The notes under the pieces are model-generated. The model was not told where the DNA came from, did no database searches, and saw only the letters and a list, made by a program, of their open reading frames with translations. Made by a program: the position numbers and the translations under genes. From assembly GCA_964460655.1 (NCBI GenBank), contig CAYWSH010000051.1:1-21333 (forward strand): DNA of 21,333 bases. Reading direction: 5' to 3'. The stretch is from CAVUAF01 sp964460655 (GTDB taxonomy: Bacteria; Acidobacteriota; Terriglobia; Terriglobales; Acidobacteriaceae). This document shows, in pieces, positions 7,722-13,937 of this stretch; positions within the stretch are counted from its first letter, which is position 1; every line of letters begins with the position of its first letter.

Positions 7722-7790
7722 GGCACCACGATACACGAACGACGGCGCCGATCTTTTCCTCAGAAATCTGCGCCGCACCTTCCTTTCCAA

Positions 7791-7818
7791 TTGACACGAA
7801 ACATTTCACTTCTATTAT
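7791..7818 (+). promoter_or_regulatory. Sigma-70 type promoter of the MerR regulator
   Basis: A perfect -35 box TTGACA (7791-7796) and a TATTAT -10 box (7813-7818) are separated by 16 bp. Transcription should begin near 7825, giving a leader of about 24 bases before GTG 7849. It is the best promoter in the window, in a locally AT-rich stretch. Confidence 0.75.
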
Positions 7819-7829
7819 GTTTCAAACAT
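7798..7829. promoter_or_regulatory. Candidate operator overlapping the merR promoter
   Basis: ATGTTTCAAACAT (7817-7829) is a perfect 13-bp palindrome around one central C and overlaps the -10 box and the probable start site. The same ATGTTTC half also pairs with GAAACAT at 7798-7804 just after the -35 box. MerR-family proteins often bind dyads within their own promoters, so autoregulation is a reasonable inference. Confidence 0.5.
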
Positions 7830-7848
7830 TTGCTGGGGTGATTGTCTC

Positions 7849-8310
7849 GTGCAGGAGAAGCGGTTCACATCGAATGAAGTGGTGGCGCTCACCGGCATCA
7901 CGCCACGGCAGTTGCAGTGGTGGGATGAGCGGGGCGTGGTCTCGCCGGCGCGCGACGGCCGGCGGCGGCTCTATGCGACGGCCGATGTGCTCGAGATCGC
8001 GGTGATCTGCGAGCTCAAAGCCAAGGGAGTGTCGTTGCAACGCGTCCGCCGCGTCATGCGTTTGCTGCAACGTGAGTTCGGCAAGCGCCTGGCGGAGGTC
8101 GCGCGCAACGGCGGCTCCTGCCACTTGCTCACCGATGGCCGCTCCGTCTTCCTCGAGACTTCGCCCGAACAAGTCATCGACGTGCTCACCAACGCGCGCC
8201 AGCCCATGCTGGCCGTCTGCCTCAGCGACGCGGTGCGCCGCATCCGCGGCGAACTGAAGAAGCGGGCGGTCGGCACGAAGGCATACGCGCGGCGGCGAGC
8301 AGCGTCGTAA
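7849..8310 (+). CDS. MerR-family transcriptional regulator
   Basis: A 153-residue DNA-binding protein. The N-terminal winged helix-turn-helix is typical of MerR proteins: FTSNEVVALTGITPRQLQWW (6-25), DERGVVSPAR, then GRRRLYATADVLEIAVICEL with the following helix KGVSLQRVRRVMRLLQ. The C-terminal part (about 85-153) contains GGSCHLLTDGRSVFLE and a basic tail (KKRAVGTKAYARRRAAS) rather than a recognised metal- or drug-binding domain. The effector is unknown. The start is GTG 7849, with GGGGTG about eight bases upstream. The regulator has its own strong promoter with an overlapping palindrome, which suggests it controls itself and perhaps the small gene 39 bp downstream. Confidence 0.88.
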   Translation: MQEKRFTSNEVVALTGITPRQLQWWDERGVVSPARDGRRRLYATADVLEIAVICELKAKGVSLQRVRRVMRLLQREFGKRLAEVARNGGSCHLLTDGRSVFLETSPEQVIDVLTNARQPMLAVCLSDAVRRIRGELKKRAVGTKAYARRRAAS

Positions 8311-8349
8311 CCAGCCACGAGTCCCTAACCCATCGAACACGGAGGTGCG

Positions 8350-8613
8350 ATGGTTGGCGAACTCAACGTACTGAGCGAGTGGATACCGGAGCAGATGCAG
8401 CCGGGCACGATCTTCGTGCTCGAGAATGCAGGCGAAGTAGGCGAAGCGGAAGATCCGTATTGGGCGGTGCTGGCGTGTCCGGAGTGCGCTTCGCTGGGAC
8501 TGATCACGCGGCGGCAGATCTCGGGCCTGATCCCGGTGATCTGCGGCTCCGACAAGTGTTCCGCGCAGTTCACCATCAAGGACAGCGAGATCGTGGTGCG
8601 CCGGCCGAACTGA
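8350..8613 (+). CDS. Small four-cysteine (zinc-ribbon-like) hypothetical protein
   Basis: An 87-residue protein I cannot assign to a named family. It has two cysteine pairs, C43-P-E-C46 and C65-GSDK-C70, spaced like the two knuckles of a zinc ribbon, between acidic N-terminal sequence (LENAGEVGEAEDPYW) and a short strand-rich tail (AQFTIKDSEIVV). No signal peptide or membrane segment is seen, so it is probably cytoplasmic. GGAGGT sits three bases before ATG 8350, a strong but closely spaced Shine-Dalgarno. It follows the MerR gene by 39 bp without an evident terminator, so the two may be cotranscribed. Metal binding or a protein-protein adaptor role is inference only. Confidence 0.75.
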   Translation: MVGELNVLSEWIPEQMQPGTIFVLENAGEVGEAEDPYWAVLACPECASLGLITRRQISGLIPVICGSDKCSAQFTIKDSEIVVRRPN

Positions 8614-8617
8614 AGAG

Positions 8618-8648
8618 CAGTTGTCAGTTGTCAGTAGTCAGTTGTCAG
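8618..8648. repeat. Heptamer tandem repeat (CAGTTGT, about 4.4 copies)
   Basis: Four consecutive 7-mers, CAGTTGT, CAGTTGT, CAGTAGT and CAGTTGT, are followed by CAG. The array starts four bases after the stop of the four-cysteine gene and ends 15 bases before the end of the convergent AlaX gene. It is non-coding and shows no hairpin. Confidence 0.8.
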
Positions 8649-8663
8649 GGCCACAACACAGAG

Positions 8664-9938
8664 CTAACCCGCTAGGACGTTGAGCACACGCTCGAGCAGA
8701 GCTTCCCTGGCCTGCTCGAGTTTCGCTGCGTCGCTGACGCCGCCTTGCGCCATGTCGGTGGAGCCGCCTCCGCGCCCGCCAAGTTCGCTCAACGACTCGC
8801 GCAATAACGTCCCGCAGTTCAGGGGCAGACCCGCTGACTGCGCAATGACCAGCGTCGGCTGACCCTTGGCCGCCGAGAGTACCGCGATCGCCTTCCCTTG
8901 CGCAGCGATCTTCTGCGCCAGCAGCTTGATGAATGCGGCATCGCGCTCCGCGAAGCCACGACTGACGATGCGCGCTCCGCCAGTCTCTTCCGCACTCGCG
9001 ACTAGACTTGCGGCCTCCGCCTCGGCAAGTTCCTCAAGCAACTTCTGCTCGCGCTTGGCGCCGGTCCTTGATTCTTCCAGCACCTTCGTGATCTGCGCCG
9101 GCACCTCGTGGATGTGCGCCGAGAACAGGGCCGCCGCATCGGTCAAGGTCGTGAAGTCCCTGCGCGCGACACCGACCGCGCGCAATCCGCAGACGAACTC
9201 CACGCGCATTCCCTGCCTGACTTTTTCGGTCTTACGAATGAGGATCGCGCCGATCTGCCCCGTGCCCTTCACGTGCGTCCCACCACAAGCACAGAGGTCG
9301 AACTTATCGATGTCGATCAGCCGAATCTCGCCGCTGCGCTCGGGTAGCTTGCGCAGGCCGAGCGTGTGCGCTTCGTCGAGCGACGTGAAGCGGATCGCGA
9401 CCGGCCGGTCTTCCCAAACGACCTCGTTCGCCAGCTTTTCGGCCGCGATGACCTGCGCGCGCGTCAGTTCCGGCGTGTCGAGGTCGATGGTGCACGTCTC
9501 GGCGCCCATGTGGAACGAAACGGTCGCGAAGTCGTACAGGCGCACAAACGCTGCCGAAAGCACGTGCTGCCCAGTGTGCTGCTGCATGTGATCGCGGCGG
9601 CGTTCGCCATCGATCTCGCCGCGGACCTCTGAACCAACCGCCAGCGCGGCCAGCAATGGAGTAGCGTCGGGACCACCGGCGCCGGGCGCGGTCGCGGCTT
9701 CGGGCGGCGCGAGCACATGGACGACTGCGCCGTCTTCCCTTTCACTCACCTCGATCACGTTGGCCCGCTGACCGCTTGCCAGCAATCGGCCGGTATCGAA
9801 GACCTGCCCGCCGCTGGTCGGATAGAACGCGGTGCGGTCGAGCACCACGGCGAACTGCTCGCGCGCCGACGCGATCTCGACCACCCGGGCGTCGAACTCG
9901 AGCTGAAAAGGATCCCGGTAATAAATGCGCTCTGTCAT
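8664..9938 (-). CDS. AlaX-type alanyl-tRNA editing protein with DHHA1 domain
   Basis: A 424-residue free-standing editing protein related to the C-terminal half of alanyl-tRNA synthetase. Such AlaX proteins hydrolyse Ser-tRNA(Ala) (sometimes Gly-tRNA(Ala)) in trans. The zinc site is intact: H121 and H125 in QQHTGQHVLS, and C218 and H222 in CACGGTHVKG. The N-terminal beta-barrel contains AFYPTSGGQVFDTG (about 37-50). A charged helical linker (about 283-318) leads to a DHHA1 domain ending in LGGRGGGSTDMAQGG. The linker plus DHHA1 makes this the long AlaX form. Its ATG 9938 overlaps the stop of the RidA-like gene in an ATGA arrangement with only a weak Shine-Dalgarno, so translation depends on the upstream gene. 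Confidence 0.92.
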   Translation of the reverse strand: MTERIYYRDPFQLEFDARVVEIASAREQFAVVLDRTAFYPTSGGQVFDTGRLLASGQRANVIEVSEREDGAVVHVLAPPEAATAPGAGGPDATPLLAALAVGSEVRGEIDGERRRDHMQQHTGQHVLSAAFVRLYDFATVSFHMGAETCTIDLDTPELTRAQVIAAEKLANEVVWEDRPVAIRFTSLDEAHTLGLRKLPERSGEIRLIDIDKFDLCACGGTHVKGTGQIGAILIRKTEKVRQGMRVEFVCGLRAVGVARRDFTTLTDAAALFSAHIHEVPAQITKVLEESRTGAKREQKLLEELAEAEAASLVASAEETGGARIVSRGFAERDAAFIKLLAQKIAAQGKAIAVLSAAKGQPTLVIAQSAGLPLNCGTLLRESLSELGGRGGGSTDMAQGGVSDAAKLEQAREALLERVLNVLAG

Positions 9939-10420
9939 TTCTTAGCTGGGCGCAGCCCGGGTTTTTCCGGGATCACGACGATCGCCTCGACCTCGATCAT
10001 CAGGTCGGGATTCACCAGCGCCGCCACGCCGACCGTCGTGCTCGCGGGCGGCACCTTGCGGGCCCCGAAGACCTGCGTGCGCGCTTCGCGATACGCCGCG
10101 ATGTTCCCCGGCATGTCCACGATGTAGGAGTTGAGCTTCACGATGGCGTCGAGCGTTCCACCGGCGGCTTCGGCGGCGCGCTTCACGTTCTCCAGTGCCT
10201 GCACGGCCTGCGCCCTAAAGTCGCCTTTGCTGACGACCTTGCCGTCCTTGTCCGTCGCTGTCTGGCCGGAGATCAGCACGACCTTGCCTCCGGTGACCTC
10301 GACCAGCTGCGTGTACCGCGGATTGTTCTCCAGCGTCGGCGGATTGATGTAGCGCACCGATTGCGCACCGCAACACAGCGAGAGCAGCAGGACTAAGAAT
10401 GCGATCCGCGGAATGACCAT
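9935..10420 (-). CDS. Exported RidA/YjgF-family protein
   Basis: A 161-residue RidA-fold protein. RidA proper deaminates reactive enamine/imine intermediates from amino-acid metabolism. The core is clear: VVLISGQTATDKDGKVV, QAVQALENVKRAAEAAGGTLDAIVK and the terminal MIEVEAIVV strand. Two points differ from canonical RidA. Residues 1-20 form a Sec-type signal peptide (RIAFLVLLLSLCCGAQS), and the substrate-binding arginine (R105 of E. coli RidA, in PARS) is replaced by S127 (PPASTTVGV). Canonical imine deaminase activity is therefore doubtful. ATG 10420 has AGGAG six bases upstream. It is the first gene of a two-gene unit with the AlaX protein, whose start overlaps its stop by four bases. Confidence 0.88.
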   Translation of the reverse strand: MVIPRIAFLVLLLSLCCGAQSVRYINPPTLENNPRYTQLVEVTGGKVVLISGQTATDKDGKVVSKGDFRAQAVQALENVKRAAEAAGGTLDAIVKLNSYIVDMPGNIAAYREARTQVFGARKVPPASTTVGVAALVNPDLMIEVEAIVVIPEKPGLRPAKK

Positions 10421-10448
10421 GACACGCTCCTGGTAACAACATCAGAAT

Positions 10449-10544
10449 CTTAAGCCGCAGATTTCGCCGACTTAAGAGCGCAGATGACGCAGATTCCGAA
10501 TCCGCGTAATCAGCGTGCTCTCTCTGCGTAATCTGCGGTTTAAG
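10449..10544. repeat. 96-bp imperfect inverted repeat rich in CGCAGATT-like units
   Basis: The ends CTTAAGCCGCAGATT (10449-10463) and AATCTGCGGTTTAAG (10530-10544) are inverted copies with 14 of 15 matches. The interior contains further related pieces (CGCAGATGACGCAGATT, CCGCGTAATCAGCG, CTGCGTAATC). It occupies most of the 151-bp gap between thrC and the RidA-like gene. I see no reading frame in it. Confidence 0.75.
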
Positions 10545-10571
10545 AGTTTGTTTCTCTCTACGTCTCCGCGA

Positions 10572-11795
10572 TTAATAGGGTTGGATGACCCCACCCAGAG
10601 CGCGCGCCGCCGGCATGGCGGCGCCGCCCTCCATCCCGCGCTTCGTGCGCATGTAATCGTCGATGATGTCGAGATACTTCAGCCCCGAGCCGGTATTGAA
10701 GAGCACGACCTGCTGACCGCGCTCGAAGAATCCTGAATCGAGCAGCTTGCGATACGCCGCGTAAGCGGCCGCGCCTTCGGGAGCGGCGAAGATTCCTTCG
10801 TCGCGCGTCCAGGCGAGGAACGCGTCCATGATCTCGTCGTCGCTCACGGCGATCGCGGTGCCTTTGCTCTGCTGCAGGATGTCCAAGATGATGTAATCGG
10901 CGTACGCCTTCGGTACGCGCAGGCCCGCGGCAAGCGTCGCTGCGTTCGGGAACATTTCACTCACCGGCTTGTGTTCATCCCATGCTTTAACGATGGGCGC
11001 GCATCCTGTTGCCTGCACGGAGACCATGCGCGGGCGCTCCGGGCCGATCCAGCCCAGCTGCTCCATCTCGTCGAACGCCTTCCACATACCGATCAGCCCG
11101 ACGCCACCGCCCGTGGGATAGATGATGGCGTTCGGCAGCTTCCAGCCAAGCTGCTCCGCGACTTCGTAACCCATCGTCTTCTTGCCTTCGACGCGGAACG
11201 GCTCCTTCAGCGTGGAGACGTCGAACCAGCCTTCCTTCTGTTTGCGCTCGGCGACGATGCGACCGCAGTCGCTGATGAGCCCGTTCACGAGCGTGACATG
11301 CGCGCCGTAGGCTTCACACTCCACGCGGTTCGCCTGTGGCACGTCCTGCGGCATAAAAATGTGCGATTCAATGCCCGCTGCCGCCGCATACGCCGCCAGC
11401 GCGCTGCCGGCATTCCCGGCCGACGGCGTCGCGAGCTTCTTCAACCCGTAATGCCGCGCCATCGTGACCGCCGCCGCCATGCCGCGCGCTTTGAATGAGC
11501 CGGTCGGATTCAGCCCTTCATCCTTGATGAGGATGTCGGAATTCTTGCGGCTCGGCAGCATGGGCGTGAGGCCTTCGCCCAGCGTGACCGGAGGCGCGTC
11601 GGGCAGGACACCGGCGTAGCGCCACATCGTCGCCGGACCTTTCGCCACGGCTTCGCGCGGAAAGTTCTTCTTCACTGCCGCAAGGTCATAGCGGACGTAG
11701 AGCGAGCCCGCGTCTTTGGGACAGAGGTTCTGCGGCTCGGCGCCGCTCAACTTCTCGCCGCACTTAGTGCACTCCAGGAATGTGATCTTGGCCAT
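10572..11795 (-). CDS. thrC: Threonine synthase
   Basis: A 407-residue PLP enzyme that converts O-phospho-L-homoserine to L-threonine, the last step of threonine synthesis. The N-terminus has a partial zinc-ribbon (C9-TKC12, C25) seen in many bacterial threonine synthases. The PLP lysine is K102 in NPTGSFKARGM, the glycine-rich phosphate loop is IYPTGGGVGLIG, and TPSAGNAGSALAAYAAAAG is the helix facing the cofactor. Related fold-II enzymes (threonine dehydratase, cysteate synthase) are less likely given the ribbon and the GEGLTPM motif. The start ATG 11795 has a pyrimidine-rich upstream region (TTCCTCCTC) and no Shine-Dalgarno; TAAACT 12 bases upstream could be a -10 box. No other threonine-pathway gene is in the window. 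Confidence 0.93.
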   Translation of the reverse strand: MAKITFLECTKCGEKLSGAEPQNLCPKDAGSLYVRYDLAAVKKNFPREAVAKGPATMWRYAGVLPDAPPVTLGEGLTPMLPSRKNSDILIKDEGLNPTGSFKARGMAAAVTMARHYGLKKLATPSAGNAGSALAAYAAAAGIESHIFMPQDVPQANRVECEAYGAHVTLVNGLISDCGRIVAERKQKEGWFDVSTLKEPFRVEGKKTMGYEVAEQLGWKLPNAIIYPTGGGVGLIGMWKAFDEMEQLGWIGPERPRMVSVQATGCAPIVKAWDEHKPVSEMFPNAATLAAGLRVPKAYADYIILDILQQSKGTAIAVSDDEIMDAFLAWTRDEGIFAAPEGAAAYAAYRKLLDSGFFERGQQVVLFNTGSGLKYLDIIDDYMRTKRGMEGGAAMPAARALGGVIQPY

Positions 11796-11813
11796 GAGGA
11801 GGAATCGAGTTTA

Positions 11814-11993
11814 TCAGGACGACACGCGACGATTTCGAATACGCATCCAGAGGTCGTGCCCGTAAAAGAACATCAGCACGAGTGACCAAAGCGAATAGAG
11901 GAGCGCAAACGCCATGGTACGCAAAGCCCAAGGCTGCCATAAGGCGCGCCGGAAATACGGCTGCCAGAATTCACGCCGGAACTCATACGCTAG
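11814..11993 (-). pseudogene. In-frame continuation of the membrane-protein gene beyond a TGA
   Basis: Directly after the TGA of the 127-residue membrane protein, the same frame stays open for 59 codons to a second TGA at 11814-11816. It encodes LAYEFRREFWQPYF, then RRALWQPWALRTMAFALLYS, then LWSLVLMFFYGHDLW and a basic end RIRNRRVSS. This reads as genuine membrane-protein sequence: a cytoplasmic aromatic/basic loop, a hydrophobic helix and a positive tail. A TGG-to-TGA change (Trp) would restore a 187-residue protein. Alternatively the ATG inside it could start a separate protein of about 34 residues, but no Shine-Dalgarno is seen. Confidence 0.5.
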
Positions 11994-12377
11994 TCACGCT
12001 AACAAGAATCCAAGCGCGACAAGAACTACATCAATTGCAATACGTGAGAACGATGCCGGTTGAGTAGAGCTCCGATTGGTAATCTCCCACCCGACTACGT
12101 ACCAGAGCAACGCGGCAAGAAGAACGTAGGCGTAGGGCCAATGAAGAACGATGCGCTCTAGTGCGCTATCGGTCGGGAGGATACGGTCGGCCACTTTCAG
12201 GATTAGGTATGTGGTTGTGCTCGCGGGAGCGTTGACCGCGTCGCATAGTTGAATGTCCCAGGCCCTGAATCGCGGACTGTCGATCCGATCCGGCCGCCGC
12301 AAATTGCTGACCATCAGGGCCATTGTCAATGCGGTTGGACCTATCACTAGTAGCAGCCGGGCCCGCGGCGTCATCAT
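11994..12377 (-). CDS. Hypothetical membrane protein, probably truncated by an in-frame stop
   Basis: A 127-residue protein of no family I recognise. Helix 1 is near 8-24 (LLLVIGPTALTMALMV), helix 2 near 80-97 (WPYAYVLLAALLWYVVGW), and a third starts at about 112 (IAIDVVLVALGFLLA) and is cut by the TGA after only about 15 residues. The loop after helix 1 is polar and carries one cysteine. AGAGGA touches the first ATG (12377); the second ATG (12374) is better spaced. It begins six bases after the TPR gene's stop, so the two form an operon. Base composition here is nearer 50% GC (45% for 12001-12060, 55% for 12061-12120), clearly below neighbouring genes, which suggests either transfer or decay. 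Confidence 0.6.
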   Translation of the reverse strand: MMTPRARLLLVIGPTALTMALMVSNLRRPDRIDSPRFRAWDIQLCDAVNAPASTTTYLILKVADRILPTDSALERIVLHWPYAYVLLAALLWYVVGWEITNRSSTQPASFSRIAIDVVLVALGFLLA

Positions 12378-12383
12378 TCCTCT

Positions 12384-13130
12384 TTAGACACCGGCTCGCG
12401 CCGCCGGCGCTCTGAGCTGCTTCAGGAATGCCGCTGCGCGGCGGAACCACGGGCGCTCGCGGCGCTTCAGATAATTCGGCAGGGTGGCTTTCTTGTTGAG
12501 CAAACGCTCGGCCCATTCGCGGGCTTCATCGGTGCGCCCTTGGGAGGCGAGGAAGCACGCATAGTTGTACTGCGTCTCGGAGAGCGTGGAGATGGCGATG
12601 GCCTCGTCGAAGAGCTTTGCCGCGCGCTCCGTGTCGCCGGTACGCGCGGTCGCGTGTGCGAAGAGGCCGAGCGCGCGCCAGTAGTCGTGGTTGCGTTCTT
12701 TCGCGACGACCCTCTCCAGGTCAGCGCGCGCGGTCTCGAAATCTCCCAGTTCCAGCGTAGCCAGCGCGCGGCCGTAGTGCGCATGTGGCTCGGTCGTCCT
12801 GGGCGTGATGGCCTTGTCGTAGGCGGCCTTCGCCGCAGCCGGCTTGCCGTCTTCGCGCAGCAGATCGCCGAGTTCTTCGTAGTTCCCCGACGACGGATTG
12901 TCGAGAATCGCCACCTGCAACTGCTTGATGCGCGAGCGTCGCGGGAAGACGCGGAAGGTCCCTGACAGCAACCCGAGGTCCGGCGCGCCCTCGATCACCA
13001 GATAGATACCCGCGCCCAGCGGCCCACCCATCAGGATGATCCACAGCCAGAATCCATCCGGCCGCCGGCGGATGAAGTGGAAGATCGCCAGCGCCTGCAG
13101 GATGATGCCGTAGCCGAAAAACCGGAACAT
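12384..13130 (-). CDS. TPR-repeat membrane-anchored protein (5' end at assembly gap)
   Basis: At least 248 residues. The N-terminus has two hydrophobic segments (FFGYGIILQALAIFHFI and FWLWIILMGGPLGAGIYLVI) like the PLDc_N-type membrane anchor. About four tetratricopeptide-type helix pairs follow, for example NYEELGDLLREDGKPAAAKA, HAHYGRALATLELGDFETAR, ALGLFAHATARTGDTERAAK and QYNYACFLASQGRTDEAREW. A basic tail (LKRRERPWFRRAAAFLKQLR) closes the protein. Such proteins usually scaffold complexes at the membrane; the partner is unknown. The first visible ATG (13130) touches the N-run, so the true start may lie inside the gap, although the methionine right before the hydrophobic segment is a natural start. 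It is the first gene of an operon with the interrupted membrane protein. Confidence 0.75.
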   Translation of the reverse strand: MFRFFGYGIILQALAIFHFIRRRPDGFWLWIILMGGPLGAGIYLVIEGAPDLGLLSGTFRVFPRRSRIKQLQVAILDNPSSGNYEELGDLLREDGKPAAAKAAYDKAITPRTTEPHAHYGRALATLELGDFETARADLERVVAKERNHDYWRALGLFAHATARTGDTERAAKLFDEAIAISTLSETQYNYACFLASQGRTDEAREWAERLLNKKATLPNYLKRRERPWFRRAAAFLKQLRAPAARAGV

Positions 13131-13230
13131 NNNNNNNNNNNNNNNNNNNNNNNNNNNNNNNNNNNNNNNNNNNNNNNNNNNNNNNNNNNNNNNNNNNNNN
13201 NNNNNNNNNNNNNNNNNNNNNNNNNNNNNN
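13131..13230. other. Assembly gap (100 N)
   Basis: Exactly 100 unknown bases, the conventional placeholder for a scaffold gap of unestimated length. It removes the 5' end of the HAD gene and the shared upstream region of two divergent genes. Confidence 0.98.
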
Positions 13231-13926
13231 ACATTCGCCTTGCCTATCGCGCAGCAACTCGGAGTGCCGCTGACGCTGATCACCTCGAACGGCGCGATCA
13301 CGAAATCGATGGGCGGCGAACTCTTCTATCGCGACCTGCTGCCGCTCACAACCGCGCAGCGCCTATGCGCGCACATGGCGGAATTCCGTGGCTGCATGGT
13401 CATTACCTTCGACCGCGACGACAAAGGCACGCTGGTGCTCGAGCGCTCGGCGGCGTTCACCGGCAGCATCCTTGGCTGGATGCAGAAGAACGCGGCCTTT
13501 ATTTCCGAGATCGAGCCCATCGAGCAGTGCCTGACGTGCGATCCCGTGCAGGCGATGTTCTGCGGCGGTATCGAGGCGATGCGGCGCGTGCATGCGCGAT
13601 TGGCTGAACTGAATGGCGAGGTCACGGTGCTGCGCACGGAGTATCCGAAGCGCGACCTCTCCATCATTGACGTGCTGCACGCGAAGTGTTCGAAGGGCGT
13701 TGCCGTGGAGCGCTGGGCGCGACACATGGGCATCGCACGCGACCAAGTCACCGCCATCGGCGATAACTACAACGACATCGAGATGCTGGAGTCGGCGGGC
13801 GAAGCGTTCGTCGTCGCCAACGCCGCTGACGAACTCAAAGACCGCTGGCCGGTCGTGCCGTCGAATGATGACTGTGGTGTCGCCGCCGCCGTGGATCAGC
13901 TCTTGCGCACCGCCAAACTGGGTTAG
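13231..13926 (+). CDS. Cof-type HAD-superfamily hydrolase (5' truncated by gap)
   Basis: The visible 231 residues belong to the Cof/HAD-IIB class of small-molecule phosphatases acting on sugar phosphates, nucleotides or flavin precursors. Seen are FALPIAQQLGVPLTLITSNGA (the segment after motif II), an alpha/beta cap domain, motif III lysine in KCSKGVAVERWARHMGI and the motif IV loop GDNYNDIEMLESAG. The N-terminal motif I (DxDGT) and motif II lie in the gap. A cysteine cluster in the cap (CLTCDPVQAMFCGG) is noticeable. The nearby ribD/ribE genes allow a guess that it could be the riboflavin-precursor phosphatase, since Cof-type enzymes (YbjI, YigB, YcsE class) do that step, but this is only inference. 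The stop TAG overlaps a possible -10 box for the SLT gene. Confidence 0.85.
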   Translation, partial: TFALPIAQQLGVPLTLITSNGAITKSMGGELFYRDLLPLTTAQRLCAHMAEFRGCMVITFDRDDKGTLVLERSAAFTGSILGWMQKNAAFISEIEPIEQCLTCDPVQAMFCGGIEAMRRVHARLAELNGEVTVLRTEYPKRDLSIIDVLHAKCSKGVAVERWARHMGIARDQVTAIGDNYNDIEMLESAGEAFVVANAADELKDRWPVVPSNDDCGVAAAVDQLLRTAKLG

Positions 13927-13929
13927 ACT
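13924..13929 (+). promoter_or_regulatory. Possible -10 box for the lytic transglycosylase gene
   Basis: TAGACT overlaps the HAD stop codon and ends eight bases before GTG 13938. TTGCGC at 13903-13908 could be a weak -35. The match is only 4/6, but the distance to the start codon equals that of the better -10 boxes in this window. Confidence 0.3.
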
Positions 13930-13937
13930 GGCAACAC

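Noticed and set aside
8618..8648. CAGTTGT array as a CRISPR
   Set aside because: The repeat unit is 7 bp with no spacers, and no cas genes are present.
9935..10420. The RidA-like protein as a lipoprotein
   Set aside because: LSLCC lacks the small residue expected just before the lipobox cysteine, so an ordinary signal peptide is more likely.
13031..13301. Open frames running through the N-run
   Set aside because: Translation across unknown bases is meaningless. Only the flanking TPR and HAD frames are supported.
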